Positions 8,746 through 21,725 of a stretch of 64,000 bases of DNA are shown here, piece by piece. The translations under genes and the position numbers were made by a program. The notes under the pieces were generated by a model. The model worked only from the letters and a program-made list of their open reading frames with translations. It made no database searches and was not told the origin of the DNA. Source of the stretch: Oleispira antarctica RB-8 (GTDB lineage Bacteria; Pseudomonadota; Gammaproteobacteria; Pseudomonadales; Oceanobacteraceae); contig FO203512.1 of the NCBI GenBank assembly GCA_000967895.1, forward strand, positions 248,001 to 312,000, written 5' to 3'. Numbering within the stretch: the stretch's first letter is position 1; each line of letters begins with the position of its first letter.

Positions 8746-10047
8746 TCACTGCTCTGAAATTTTGGCTAAACTTAAAGAGTCATCACTTGCTAGTTGAGTA
8801 TCTCTCTGACTTTTAAGCCATTCAATCATACGTTCTGATTTTGCTTTATAAAGTTCTTTTTGATCTTTGCCGATGGAACGAGATTTAGGCAATTTAATTC
8901 GTAGTGAGTCTCTGTGAACACCATCAACTCTAAACTCAAAGTGCAGGTGAGGCCCTGTTGCCAAACCGGTACTACCAACATACCCGATCACTTGACCTTG
9001 TTTCACGCGGCGGCCTTTGCGAGCACTGCGGTTAAACTTACTCATGTGAGCGTATAGCGTTTGATAACGACTGCCGTGTTGCACAATAACGCAGTTTCCA
9101 AAACCGCCTTTACGCCCAGCAAAGATTACCTTTCCATCGCCAGTGGATTTGATCGGAGTGCCTGTTCTTGCAGCGTAATCCGTTCCCCTGTGGGCTCTAA
9201 ACTTGTTTAGCACTGGGTGTTTACGCTTTAAATTAAAACGAGAGCTGATACGTGCGAAATCGATTGGATTACGTAGGAATTCTTTGCGCATACTGTGACC
9301 AGAAGGATCGTAGTACTGAGCATCTCCTTTACCATCTTCATAGCGAATAGCGGTTATTTCACGGCCACGGTTGACGAAGTTGGCGATGAGTATGTTACCA
9401 AAACCAATGCGCTCGCCATCGAGATATAACTCTTCATAAATCAAACTGAATTCATCACCTGGACGAATATCCAAAGCAAAGTCGATATCCCAGCCAAACA
9501 GCCCTGCCAATTCGATTAAGGTTGATTGCGGTATGTCTTGCTTAGCCCCATCCAAAAATAACGATGAATTGATCATTGCGTGAGCAAATTTAGGTCGTCT
9601 ATCGGCAACTTTCTCATCAAGCTTGTATTCATAGTCGCCATCGATTGCACGTTCAAAGACATGAGCAATTAAAGGCGATGTCTCTATGCGCATGCGAGTG
9701 ACATTATTGCTCTCGCTGCTTTGCCACTTAATAATCTGCCCAGGCTGTAAGTTCAGTACCCGCTTAGGAGCGCTCGACGCGATTGCCAAAGCATCGGCTG
9801 CGCTGAGTGAATAACGAGTAAATACGCGTGACAAATTATCACCCGCTTTCAGTTCTGTTTGTTCCCACACCTCAATCTCTTCGAGCTGGGTGTCGAGGGT
9901 TGCGCTATTGACAATTAAAGTCTGTACCTCACGCTTTTGCGGTACATTTGTATTTTTTCCAATTGCAAAAATAACAAAAATTGTTAATAAACTGATTGCT
10001 GCAATGTGGGTTTTGGGGAAATACCGCCACTGGCCAAGAACTGCCAT
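8746..10047 (-). CDS. M23-family peptidoglycan endopeptidase (MepM-like)
   Basis: A 433-residue zinc metallopeptidase predicted to cut peptidoglycan cross-links in the periplasm. It has an N-terminal membrane anchor (about residues 14-30), an OapA/LysM-like domain at about 60-110 (ELKAGDNLSRVFTRYSLS), a middle beta domain, and a C-terminal LytM/M23 domain. The zinc ligands are all present: His286 and Asp290 in HRGTD and His369 in the HLH of GPHLHFEF, with active-site His334 (LYAHMS) and His367. The enzyme is therefore likely active, unlike degenerate EnvC/NlpD activators. Divergent from tyrS and followed by anmK, as in pseudomonads. Confidence 0.93.
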   Translation of the reverse strand: MAVLGQWRYFPKTHIAAISLLTIFVIFAIGKNTNVPQKREVQTLIVNSATLDTQLEEIEVWEQTELKAGDNLSRVFTRYSLSAADALAIASSAPKRVLNLQPGQIIKWQSSESNNVTRMRIETSPLIAHVFERAIDGDYEYKLDEKVADRRPKFAHAMINSSLFLDGAKQDIPQSTLIELAGLFGWDIDFALDIRPGDEFSLIYEELYLDGERIGFGNILIANFVNRGREITAIRYEDGKGDAQYYDPSGHSMRKEFLRNPIDFARISSRFNLKRKHPVLNKFRAHRGTDYAARTGTPIKSTGDGKVIFAGRKGGFGNCVIVQHGSRYQTLYAHMSKFNRSARKGRRVKQGQVIGYVGSTGLATGPHLHFEFRVDGVHRDSLRIKLPKSRSIGKDQKELYKAKSERMIEWLKSQRDTQLASDDSLSLAKISEQ

Positions 10048-10219
10048 ACTTATTATTATTCCTAAAATGAATCTTTTCTATGGCGCACAGTGTACAACAA
10101 AGTTCCCTAAAAAGTTCTTTAAATTAGTTATCATTCATTGCATCTCTATTGCTTTTATTAACTGATTCGGTATTGTGACGACCGCTTATTTTCTTACCTT
10201 AGACTGACAAGAGAGCGTC

Positions 10220-11524
10220 ATGACGGCAGCATTGATCGAAGATTTAAAGGCTCGAGGCCTTATTAGCCAGACAACGGCAGACGAAGAATTTATTGAATAT
10301 TTACAAGGTGGCTGTCGAACACTTTATTGTGGGTTTGATCCAACCGCTGATAGTTTGCATATTGGTAGCCTTGTACCGTTATTGGCGCTGAAGCGTTTTC
10401 AAGACGCCGGTCATAAGCCGATGGCACTAGTGGGTGGTGCGACAGGTTTGATTGGAGATCCGAGTTTTAAGGCTCAAGAAAGAAAATTGAATACACCTGA
10501 AGTCGTGGGTGATTGGGTTAATAAATTAAAAACTCAGGTTAGTCGATTTATTGATTTTGATGCAGGTGAGAAAAGTGCCGTTGTCGTTAATAACCTAGAC
10601 TGGGTTGGGCAGTTGAGCATACTCGACTTCTTGCGAGACGTAGGGAAGCATTTCTCAGTCAATAATATGATTCAGAAAGAATCCGTTAAGCAGCGTATTG
10701 ATCGTGAAGGCGAAGGTATCTCTTTTACTGAGTTTACCTACATGCTGCTACAGTCGTATGATTTTGCTGAATTGGCCGAGCGAGAAAATTGTACTATCCA
10801 GATTGGTGGCTCTGATCAATGGGGTAATATTGTAGGGGGTGTTGATCTAGCCCGACGTATGTATGGCAAGCAAACCTTTGGTTTAACGCTTCCTTTAGTA
10901 ACTAAATCTGATGGCACTAAATTTGGTAAAACCGAGAGTGGCACTATTTGGTTGGAATCTTCTAAAACATCTCCGTATGCCTTTTATCAATTCTGGTTAA
11001 ATACCGCGGATGCGGACGCATATAAATTTATGCGCTATTTCACCTTCTTATCGGTAGAGCGTATTGCGGAGATTGAAAAGCACGATGCTGAAATTCAAGG
11101 ACGTAAAACGGCTCAGGCTATTTTAGCGGATGAAGTAACGCGCCTAGTTCATGGTGAAGAAGCATTGCAATCAGCTAAACGTATAACAGAAGCACTGTTC
11201 TCTGGCGACCTGGCCACATTATCAGAGCAGGAGCTTGAACAAATTAAGCTGGATGGTTTGCCATCAAGTGATTTGGTAATCGCCGATATCGCCGAAACAC
11301 CGCTAACAACTCTATTTGCCGAATGTGGCATGGTGAAAACAGGCCGCGAAGTTAAAGATGCTTTGGGTCGTAATGCAGTATTGATTAATGGAGAAGCAAA
11401 AGGCGCAGCTGATAATATGAGTACGGCTGAAAGCTTTATGATTGATAAAGCACTCTATGGCCGATTCTTTCTAGTGAAACTGGGCAAGAAGAAGCACCAT
11501 TTGTTTGAAATTAAAGAAAGCTAA
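10220..11524 (+). CDS. tyrS: Tyrosyl-tRNA synthetase
   Basis: Class I synthetase charging tRNA-Tyr, whose gene lies in this window at 20076. The 434-residue protein has the E. coli-type core: YCGFDPTADSLHIGSLVP with the HIGH signature as HIGS at 47-50, GATGLIGDPSFKAQERKL, the YDFAELAERENCTIQIGGSDQWGNI tyrosine pocket, and the KMSKS-equivalent KFGKT at 234-238. A C-terminal S4-like RNA-binding domain (about 370-430) is present. It lies directly upstream of the rRNA operon, whose first promoter begins ten bases after the stop. Confidence 0.97.
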   Translation: MTAALIEDLKARGLISQTTADEEFIEYLQGGCRTLYCGFDPTADSLHIGSLVPLLALKRFQDAGHKPMALVGGATGLIGDPSFKAQERKLNTPEVVGDWVNKLKTQVSRFIDFDAGEKSAVVVNNLDWVGQLSILDFLRDVGKHFSVNNMIQKESVKQRIDREGEGISFTEFTYMLLQSYDFAELAERENCTIQIGGSDQWGNIVGGVDLARRMYGKQTFGLTLPLVTKSDGTKFGKTESGTIWLESSKTSPYAFYQFWLNTADADAYKFMRYFTFLSVERIAEIEKHDAEIQGRKTAQAILADEVTRLVHGEEALQSAKRITEALFSGDLATLSEQELEQIKLDGLPSSDLVIADIAETPLTTLFAECGMVKTGREVKDALGRNAVLINGEAKGAADNMSTAESFMIDKALYGRFFLVKLGKKKHHLFEIKES

Positions 11525-11533
11525 AGAAAACAG

Positions 11534-11561
11534 TTGACGGCGATTGTAAAGTCCCTATAAT
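11534..11561 (+). promoter_or_regulatory. rRNA operon promoter 1
   Basis: TTGACG (11534-11539) and a consensus TATAAT (11556-11561), spaced 16 bases, followed after one base by CGCC. First of four similar tandem promoters between tyrS and 16S. Confidence 0.8.
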
Positions 11562-11625
11562 TCGCCGCTCACTTGTTGAGACAGTGGTTCGAAAGAACAA
11601 CTTAAAAACGAGTTGAAATAAAGGG

Positions 11626-11653
11626 TTGACTATTTAAAACGTTTGTTTAGAAT
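11626..11653 (+). promoter_or_regulatory. rRNA operon promoter 2
   Basis: TTGACT (11626-11631) and TAGAAT (11648-11653), spaced 16 bases, followed after one base by CGCC. The GC-rich discriminator is the kind associated with stringent control. Confidence 0.82.
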
Positions 11654-11708
11654 ACGCCCTCCTTTGAAGAGAAGCTGCTAAGGCTTTGAAAACAAAGGAA
11701 AAAAGAGG

Positions 11709-11736
11709 TTGACATTGTCATTAAGCACTATATACT
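11709..11736 (+). promoter_or_regulatory. rRNA operon promoter 3
   Basis: Consensus TTGACA (11709-11714) and TATACT (11731-11736), spaced 16 bases, followed after one base by CGCC. Confidence 0.82.
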
Positions 11737-11792
11737 GCGCCTCATCTTTTACAGCAACTTAAGTTGGCTGAAAAAGAAAGTTTTAAAAGCTG

Positions 11793-11820
11793 TTGACTTA
11801 ATGATTTAAATCATTAGAAT
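11793..11820 (+). promoter_or_regulatory. rRNA operon promoter 4 (16S-proximal)
   Basis: TTGACT (11793-11798) and TAGAAT (11815-11820), spaced 16 bases, followed by ACGCAGCC. The predicted start leaves a leader of about 200 bases before 16S, containing boxA and the 5' arm of the processing stalk. A hairpin with a TTCG tetraloop (TAACAG/CTGTTA, 11920-11935) also lies in this leader. Confidence 0.82.
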
Positions 11821-11852
11821 ACGCAGCCCGCTTAAGGTGAAAGCCTAAGCAA

Positions 11853-11864
11853 TGTTCTTTAACA
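11853..11864 (+). promoter_or_regulatory. boxA antitermination site of rRNA leader
   Basis: TGTTCTTTAACA matches the boxA core (E. coli TGCTCTTTAACA), the NusB/S10 loading site that makes rRNA transcription resistant to Rho. It lies 33 bases after promoter 4. Confidence 0.85.
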
Positions 11865-11896
11865 ATATATTTAGATAATTCGTGTGGGTGCTTACC
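11865..11896 (+). repeat. 5' arm of 16S processing stalk
   Basis: This segment is nearly complementary to 13591-13622 downstream of 16S. The core TTTAGATAATTCGTGTG pairs without mismatch, then pairing becomes imperfect. The two arms would form the long duplex cut by RNase III to release pre-16S. Confidence 0.85.
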
Positions 11897-12029
11897 TTGA
11901 TTGAGTGGAGACAGTCACTTAACAGTTCGCTGTTAGGATGACATCAAAGCATAAAACAAAGTAAGAACTTACGAACTCTACATTAATTTGGTGAGTATAA
12001 AAGTTAGTTTTTATTTTGAGTAAGATTTA

Positions 12030-13568
<1,539 letters not shown>

Positions 13569-13590
13569 AACGATATTCTTCACCAATCTT

Positions 13591-13622
13591 GGTTAAGTGC
13601 TCACACGAATTATCTAAATATT
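13591..13622 (+). repeat. 3' arm of 16S processing stalk
   Basis: Complement of 11865-11896. Together they enclose 16S as a near-perfect duplex of roughly 30 bp, the expected RNase III substrate. Confidence 0.85.
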
Positions 13623-13634
13623 TGTGACCTAAAT

Positions 13635-13711
<77 letters not shown>

Positions 13712-13748
13712 ATTTAGATCACACGTTAACGAATGCATTTCTGTAGAT

Positions 13749-13824
13749 GGGGCCTTAGCTCAGCTGGGAGAGCGCCTGCCTTGCACGCAGGAGGTCAACG
13801 GTTCGATCCCGTTAGGCTCCACCA
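13749..13824 (+). tRNA. tRNA-Ala (TGC)
   Basis: A 76-nt cloverleaf: acceptor GGGGCCT pairs with AGGCTCC including one G-T pair, anticodon TGC in CTTGCAC, T-loop TTCGATC, encoded CCA. It is the second spacer tRNA of the rRNA operon. Confidence 0.97.
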
Positions 13825-13896
13825 TTTTCAGAAACAGAAATCAGACTTAAAATATCTTTTTTAAGATTTTTTAACTCTGGTTTTTTTATGCCAGAC

Positions 13897-13910
13897 GTTC
13901 TTTAAAAATT
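13897..13910 (+). promoter_or_regulatory. boxA-like site in the 16S-23S spacer
   Basis: GTTCTTTAAAAATT follows tRNA-Ala and matches the second boxA usually found before 23S. The remaining spacer (13825-14201, 377 bases) is A+T-rich, and I recognise nothing else in it apart from the 5' arm of the 23S stalk. Confidence 0.7.
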
Positions 13911-14184
13911 AGGATACATGATATGAGTTATTGATTAACTCGTAAAGTTTGATTGAGGTTGGGTTTACCCAAGTTTGATTGTACTAAGCGAATTGATTAT
14001 TTATCTCAGTGCTAATTCTCTATTTATACGTATTGAATTTTGAATTGTTGGTTTCGATCAACAGTCTAAGGTTTGATGCTTGTGTAAAAGAAAAAAATAT
14101 TAAAGTGATAAGCAAACTCAGTTAGTTGATCAAATAATATCACCCTTAACGTTAATACTTCCACAGTCTCTTGTGATTGTCGAG

Positions 14185-14201
14185 GTGGTTTTGGGTTATA
14201 T

Positions 14202-14208
<7 letters not shown>
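14185..14208 (+). repeat. 5' arm of 23S processing stalk
   Basis: TTTTGGGTTATATGGTCAAG ending at the 23S 5' end is complementary, with one bulged base, to the segment at about 17083-17104. The duplex would bring the 23S ends together for RNase III processing. Confidence 0.8.
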
Positions 14209-17091
<2,883 letters not shown>

Positions 17092-17314
17092 ATAACACCA
17101 AAACTGCGCGTCTATACCAAGGTAAAGACAAGCGGTGGTGTTGTAAGATCAGAACAACTGATAAGCACACACTCTAATATTAAGCTGAAGACGCAAGTCA
17201 AAGCAGAGAATTAACACTAAGATAAAACCACATCATGTATCCGACCCGATTTGCTGAACGATTGCTGCCACTCGCAAGAGAAGTGCAATAAGACAATCAC
17301 TAAGCATCAAGGTT

Positions 17315-17434
17315 TGCTTGACGACAATAGCGCTGTGGAACCACCTGAACCCATCCCGAACTCAGAAGTGAAACGCAGTAGCGCCGATGGTAGTGTGGGG
17401 TTTCCCCATGTGAGAGTAGGTCATCGTCAAGCTC
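17315..17434 (+). rRNA. rrf: 5S ribosomal RNA
   Basis: About 120 nt, closely resembling Pseudomonas 5S. The TGCTTGACGA start pairs with the GTCAAGC end, and the loop region ACTCAGAAGTGAAACG and helix GTGTGGGGTTTCCCCATG are intact. It is separated from 23S by about 220 bases in which I recognise nothing beyond the 3' arm of the 23S stalk. It closes the operon; no distal tRNA follows. Confidence 0.96.
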
Positions 17435-17441
17435 TTATTCT

Positions 17442-17478
17442 AAAAACCCTAACAGGTCTGCCTGTTAGGGTTTTTTTT
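17442..17478 (+). terminator. Rho-independent terminator of the rRNA operon
   Basis: A strong hairpin, AACCCTAACAGG pairing with CCTGTTAGGGTT around a TCTG loop, followed by a run of T, eight bases after 5S. Confidence 0.95.
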
Positions 17479-17647
17479 CGCCTGGAGAAAAGTTAAACGG
17501 CATGCCTGTGTCTTTTACCTCTTATTCCTTATCTTTTCCTCATTACACCTCCTTCACATTAACAACCAACCCCATACCCACCCAAAAAACATGAAAGCAA
17601 TACCAAGCTGTATTACCATAGAGCCACTATTCACATCAGGCACTCTT

Positions 17648-18616
17648 ATGCTTCGTAATTTATTAGCTATTCTCGCGGACGGTAACTTCCATTCTGGCGA
17701 AGAGCTAGGCGCTCAGTTAGGCGTTACTCGTGCAGCCGTTTGGAAGCAGCTTAAAAAACTAGAGTCCTTAAACATCCCCTTATCTTCCGTAAAAGGAAAA
17801 GGCTACCGCTTAAGCGACGCCATAGAGTTATTAGATCAGTCTGTGATTTTAGAAAAAATTGAAGGCCGTTTAGATTGCTTAGAGGTTTTGCTAAATACTG
17901 AATCGACTAATAGCTATTTATTGGAAAAGTCATCCGATCACATGGGTAAGCGCTATGCGGTTCTAGCGGAAAAGCAAGAAAGCGGACGTGGGCGACGTGG
18001 CCGTACTTGGGTTAGTCCTTTCGGTAAAAATATCTATCTATCTATGCTTTGGTCTTTTAGTGGTGGTATTGGCAGTTTAGAGGGATTGAGCCTTGTGATC
18101 GCTATTGCTGTTGAGCGAGCGTTGGCAGAGCTTGGGGTTAATGACGCTAAGCTCAAGTGGCCAAATGATGTTTATCTCGATCATAAGAAGCTGGCCGGTA
18201 TTCTGTTAGAGGTCAGTGGAGAATACAGTGGCCATTGTCAGGTAGTGATTGGTATTGGCTTAAATATTAAGCTGTCAGCTCATGATGCTGAAAGTATCGA
18301 CCAGCCTTGGGCGCAGCTGTCTGAGTATCTTGGTGGTGTCGATCGTAATACCATAGCGGCAACCATGATTAATCATTTAATTAAGGCCATAGAGCAATTT
18401 GATAAGCAGGGCTTTGAATCGTTTAAAGGTTATTGGACAGAGCGCGATGCTTTTTTTAATAAAGAGGTTGATTTGATTTTACCTCATCTGACACGTTCTG
18501 GAATTGCCAAGGGTGTAAATGGGAAGGGCGAACTCTTGCTGCAAACTGAGAAGGGGCTTGAGTCAATAAATGCTGGCGAATTGAGCTTACGGTTGAAAAA
18601 TGCACCTATTGATTGA
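17648..18616 (+). CDS. birA: Biotin--[acetyl-CoA carboxylase] ligase / biotin repressor BirA
   Basis: Bifunctional protein that makes biotinyl-AMP, biotinylates the carboxylase carrier protein and, in E. coli, represses biotin genes. The 322-residue product starts with a winged helix-turn-helix (LGAQLGVTRAAVWKQLKKLE, about 24-43), so the repressor half is retained. The adenylate-binding GRGRRG is at 113-118, and KWPNDVYL and KKLAGILLEV follow. I preferred the ATG at 17648 because it gives the E. coli length (321) and start of the HTH; an in-frame ATG at 17591 would add 19 residues unlike the family. coaX overlaps its end by 17 bases. Confidence 0.95.
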   Translation: MLRNLLAILADGNFHSGEELGAQLGVTRAAVWKQLKKLESLNIPLSSVKGKGYRLSDAIELLDQSVILEKIEGRLDCLEVLLNTESTNSYLLEKSSDHMGKRYAVLAEKQESGRGRRGRTWVSPFGKNIYLSMLWSFSGGIGSLEGLSLVIAIAVERALAELGVNDAKLKWPNDVYLDHKKLAGILLEVSGEYSGHCQVVIGIGLNIKLSAHDAESIDQPWAQLSEYLGGVDRNTIAATMINHLIKAIEQFDKQGFESFKGYWTERDAFFNKEVDLILPHLTRSGIAKGVNGKGELLLQTEKGLESINAGELSLRLKNAPID

Positions 18617-19337
18617 TGTAGGTAATACACGTATTAAGTGGCGCCTAGTGGGTTCTGATTATAATACGGGTGACGTGACCCATTATGGTGAGCTAAAAGA
18701 TTTGGCTAGCTACATTAAGACCCTTGTGACGGAAGAGGTGAGGGTTTTATTAGCGGCTGTGAATCAGACTGCTGAGCTAACGCACCTGCTAGCGGACGGT
18801 AATTTTCACAGCGTTACGGTTACCCGCAGTGAGTTATCACAAGCAGGGTTGCGCAATAGTTACCTTCATCCAGAACGAATGGGTGTTGATCGTTGGTTGG
18901 CTATGGTTGCGGCTTTTACACAGATTAAAGAAAGCGATCAGTGTAAAGGTATCATTGTAGTCGATGCTGGTAGTGCGCTTACCATTGATATCGTAGACTC
19001 CGCAGGAGAGCACTTGGGTGGATATATTGTGCCTGGGCTGTTGATGGCTCAGAAGGCATTATTTGCGAACACTGAACGTGTTATACAATACAATGAAGTC
19101 ACAGCGGATAGTCAGCGGTATGATAAGTACAAGAAGCTAGGTAATAATACGATACAGTGTGTAGAGTATGGCGTTATTAATCAAATGCTGGCATTAGTGA
19201 AGCAGGTGAAGGCAGAATATTTGGATTATGAAATATTCTTCACCGGTGGAGATGGTGAATTGTTAGCAGGATTTATTAAGACTGGAAAGGTTGATAAAGA
19301 TCTTGTTTTGAAAGGGCTTTGGCAGGTGAGAAATTAA
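18600..19337 (+). CDS. coaX: Type III pantothenate kinase
   Basis: First step of coenzyme A synthesis, phosphorylating pantothenate; the type III enzyme is not feedback-inhibited by CoA and often needs a monovalent cation. The 245-residue protein belongs to the ASKHA fold, with the N-terminal phosphate motif LLIDVGNTRIKWRLV, PERMGVDRWLAM in the middle, VDAGSALTIDIVD (catalytic Asp), and a C-terminal FFTGGDGELL. Its start codon lies inside birA, overlapping by 17 bases, and the SPOR gene begins directly after its stop, so birA-coaX-SPOR is one operon, as in pseudomonads. Confidence 0.95.
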   Translation: MHLLIDVGNTRIKWRLVGSDYNTGDVTHYGELKDLASYIKTLVTEEVRVLLAAVNQTAELTHLLADGNFHSVTVTRSELSQAGLRNSYLHPERMGVDRWLAMVAAFTQIKESDQCKGIIVVDAGSALTIDIVDSAGEHLGGYIVPGLLMAQKALFANTERVIQYNEVTADSQRYDKYKKLGNNTIQCVEYGVINQMLALVKQVKAEYLDYEIFFTGGDGELLAGFIKTGKVDKDLVLKGLWQVRN

Positions 19338-20000
19338 ATGCGTTGGGTATTCTTAAGTTTAGTCAGTTTGAATTTATTGGTCATGGTGTGGTTTTGGCGT
19401 GATCAGGTCGGTACGAGTGTAGAGCGTGTAAGTGAGCCTGAGCAGAAGGGCGAATCTTTAGTTTTATTATCAGAACTGGATAGTAGTGATATTAGTTATA
19501 AGGAAGTGATCTCGAAAACCAATCAAGCAACGAGTCGCCGCTGCTATAGTGTAGGTCCTTTGGCTGATAGCATAGATGCAAAGCATTTAAAGGTTAGGGC
19601 TGAAGCGCTGGGTTTTAGCTCTGAGTTAAGGGGCTTAGCAACAGGTACCAGTATTGAGCATTGGGTTCATATTCCGCCACAGCCTAATCGCCAACAATCA
19701 TTGCGCTTATTAAGAGAACTTCAGGGTCGCGGTATCGACAGTTATATAATTACTCAAGGCGACTTAGCTGAGGGGATTTCACTGGGATTGTTTCGTAATG
19801 CAGACTCGGCACGAAACTTGACGAATAAAATGCGAGGCCTTGATTACAATGTGGTGATTAAAGAAGTTTCCAGGGGAGAGAAAGAGCTTTGGTTAGAATT
19901 CCCACAAGTCACACAATTAACTGAGGCAATGCGCAAAAGGGTTGTCGGTGAAGGGCAGACGTTACAGTGGATGTTAACCGACTGCTCGCATTCCAAATAA
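19338..20000 (+). CDS. SPOR-domain membrane protein
   Basis: A 220-residue protein with an N-terminal membrane anchor (about residues 3-19), a linker, and a domain with the SPOR pattern: CYSVGPLADSIDAKHL, then GISLGLFRNADSARNL and a final ELWLEF strand. SPOR domains bind denuded glycan strands at the septum, so a division-site role in the periplasm is likely, but the specific partner is unknown. The ATG follows the coaX stop without a gap, indicating translational coupling. About 15 residues before the stop include a terminal cysteine (DCSHSK). Confidence 0.85.
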   Translation: MRWVFLSLVSLNLLVMVWFWRDQVGTSVERVSEPEQKGESLVLLSELDSSDISYKEVISKTNQATSRRCYSVGPLADSIDAKHLKVRAEALGFSSELRGLATGTSIEHWVHIPPQPNRQQSLRLLRELQGRGIDSYIITQGDLAEGISLGLFRNADSARNLTNKMRGLDYNVVIKEVSRGEKELWLEFPQVTQLTEAMRKRVVGEGQTLQWMLTDCSHSK

Positions 20001-20034
20001 AACGCTAAGTTTTTAATAAATAACGGAAAAAGTA

Positions 20035-20062
20035 TTGACAGAGACTCAGATCCTGACATAAT
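20035..20062 (+). promoter_or_regulatory. Promoter of tRNA-Tyr/Gly/Thr cluster
   Basis: TTGACA (20035-20040) and CATAAT (20057-20062), spaced 16 bases, followed after one base by CGCC, the same arrangement as the rRNA promoters. It lies 13 bases upstream of tRNA-Tyr. Confidence 0.85.
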
Positions 20063-20075
20063 GCGCCTCATTCCT

Positions 20076-20159
20076 GGTGGGGTTCCCGAGTGGCCAAAGG
20101 GATCAGACTGTAAATCTGACGCGCAAGCTTCGAAGGTTCGAATCCTTCCCCCACCACCA
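20076..20159 (+). tRNA. tRNA-Tyr (GTA)
   Basis: A class II tRNA of 84 nt with a long variable arm, anticodon GTA in CTGTAAA, and acceptor GGTGGGG pairing with CCCCACC. It ends in encoded CCA, followed by one extra CCA triplet outside the mature sequence. Confidence 0.97.
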
Positions 20160-20191
20160 CCATTCAGACTACGCGACTATGTTGAGTAGTT

Positions 20192-20215
20192 GATACAGCG
20201 TTAGTTCGCTGTATC
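20192..20215 (+). repeat. Hairpin in tRNA-Tyr/tRNA-Gly spacer
   Basis: A perfect 9-bp stem (GATACAGCG/CGCTGTATC) with a six-base loop sits between the two tRNAs. It has no T-tract, so it is more likely a processing or spacer structure than a terminator. Confidence 0.7.
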
Positions 20216-20228
20216 CAAAAGCTGAGTT

Positions 20229-20302
<74 letters not shown>

Positions 20303-20319
20303 ATTTAGAAAGATTTGTT

Positions 20320-20395
20320 GCTGATATAGCTCAGTTGGTAGAGTGCATCCTTGGTAAGGATGAGGTCGGCAGTTCGAATCTGCCTATCAGCACCA
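20320..20395 (+). tRNA. tRNA-Thr (GGT)
   Basis: A 76-nt cloverleaf with acceptor GCTGATA pairing with TATCAGC, anticodon GGT in TTGGTAA, T-loop TTCGAAT and encoded CCA. It is last of the tRNA cluster before tuf. Confidence 0.97.
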
Positions 20396-20410
20396 GTATT
20401 CAACAGAATA

Positions 20411-20433
20411 GGTAGGCTTTTGCCTGCCTTTTT
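20411..20433 (+). terminator. Terminator/attenuator between tRNA-Thr and tuf
   Basis: GGTAGGC pairs with GCCTGCC (one G-T pair) around a TTTT loop, followed by TTTTT. Because tuf has no convincing promoter after it, partial termination here would set the ratio of tRNA to EF-Tu transcript. Confidence 0.7.
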
Positions 20434-20483
20434 GTTGTGTGTTCGAAAAATATATTCATACCTCAACGAGAGATAATAAGGTC

Positions 20484-21707
20484 ATGGCAAAAGCGCAATT
20501 TGAACGTAATAAAACCCACGTAAACGTTGGCACCATTGGCCACGTTGACCACGGTAAAACAACTCTAACAGCTGCACTTACTCGTGTTGCTGCAGAAGTT
20601 TTCGGTGGCGAAATGGTTGATTTCGCAAACATCGATAACGCACCAGAAGAGCGCGAGCGTGGTATCACAATCGCAACTTCTCACGTTGAGTATGAAACAA
20701 CTGATCGTCACTACGCACACGTAGATTGTCCTGGTCACGCCGATTATGTTAAAAACATGATTACAGGTGCTGCACAAATGGATGGCGCTATCTTGGTATG
20801 TGGCGCAACTGATGGCCCGATGCCTCAGACTCGTGAGCACATCTTGCTTTCTCGTCAGGTTGGTGTTCCATACATCGTTGTATTCTTGAACAAAGCTGAC
20901 CTTCTTGCAGAAGATTGCGGCGGCGCTGATTCTGAAGAATACGAAGAAATGATCGAGCTAGTAGAAATGGAGCTTCGTGAGCTTCTTACTGAATACGATT
21001 TCCCAGGTGACGATACTCCAATCGTTGCAGGTTCTGCATTGATGGCCCTAAACGGCGAAGATGAGAACGAAATGGGTACTACGGCTGTTAAGAAGCTTCT
21101 AGAAACTCTAGATTCTTACATCCCAGAGCCACAGCGTGCTATCGATGGCGATTTCATTATGCCAATCGAAGACGTTTTCTCTATTCAGGGTCGTGGTACT
21201 GTTGTTACTGGTCGTATTGAGCGTGGCATTATCAATACAGGTAACGATGTTGAAATTATTGGTCTTAAAGAGACAACTAAATCAACGTGTACGGGTGTTG
21301 AGATGTTCCGTAAGATCCTTGATGAGGGTCGTGCTGGTGAAAACTGCGGTATCCTTCTTCGTGGTACTAAGCGTGAAGATGTTCAGCGTGGACAAGTATT
21401 GGCTAAGCCTGGTTCAATTACTCCTCACACAACTTTCTCTGCAGAAATCTATGTGTTGGGTAAAGAAGAAGGCGGACGTCATACTCCTTTCTTCAAAGGA
21501 TATCGTCCACAGTTCTACTTCCGTACAACAGACGTGACAGGTGCTTGTGAGCTACCTGAAGGCGTTGAGATGGTAATGCCTGGTGATAACGTAAACTTGA
21601 CTGTAACTCTAATCGCACCAATCGCGATGGATGAAGGTCTACGTTTCGCTATTCGTGAAGGCGGCCGTACTGTAGGCGCTGGTGTTGTTGGTAAAGTAAT
21701 CGCTTAA
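20484..21707 (+). CDS. tufB: Elongation factor Tu (copy downstream of tRNA cluster)
   Basis: GTPase that delivers aminoacyl-tRNA to the ribosome. The 407-residue protein has G1 GHVDHGKT, the effector [14 protein letters not shown]3 DCPGH, G4 NKAD and G5 SAL, then beta-barrel domains II and III. It is slightly longer than E. coli EF-Tu (394) through acidic insertions near residues 170-200. I started at the ATG at 20484 ([10 protein letters not shown]), as in all EF-Tu; the upstream in-frame ATG at 20439 has no family support. Its DNA appears identical to the copy at 39873 except for one base: codon 312 is ATT (Ile) here. Confidence 0.98.
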   Translation: MAKAQFERNKTHVNVGTIGHVDHGKTTLTAALTRVAAEVFGGEMVDFANIDNAPEERERGITIATSHVEYETTDRHYAHVDCPGHADYVKNMITGAAQMDGAILVCGATDGPMPQTREHILLSRQVGVPYIVVFLNKADLLAEDCGGADSEEYEEMIELVEMELRELLTEYDFPGDDTPIVAGSALMALNGEDENEMGTTAVKKLLETLDSYIPEPQRAIDGDFIMPIEDVFSIQGRGTVVTGRIERGIINTGNDVEIIGLKETTKSTCTGVEMFRKILDEGRAGENCGILLRGTKREDVQRGQVLAKPGSITPHTTFSAEIYVLGKEEGGRHTPFFKGYRPQFYFRTTDVTGACELPEGVEMVMPGDNVNLTVTLIAPIAMDEGLRFAIREGGRTVGAGVVGKVIA

Positions 21708-21725
21708 TCGATTCTTGCTGCGCAT

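Noticed and set aside
10358-10369. HIGS in place of HIGH in TyrRS as a possible active-site defect
   Set aside because: The last position of this motif varies in tyrosyl-tRNA synthetases and all other core motifs are intact.
18600-18850. The residue string ADGNFHS in both BirA and CoaX, encoded by similar DNA
   Set aside because: It is short, lies in unrelated folds, and in BirA is part of the normal family sequence. Most likely coincidence.
20157-20162. Extra CCA after the encoded CCA of tRNA-Tyr
   Set aside because: A three-base extension beyond the mature end is trimmed during processing and could arise by chance in a C/A-rich context.
20456-21537. Frames antisense to and overlapping tufB, repeated at tufA
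   Set aside because: They appear in both copies only because the DNA is the same. They are shadows of a highly constrained coding sequence.
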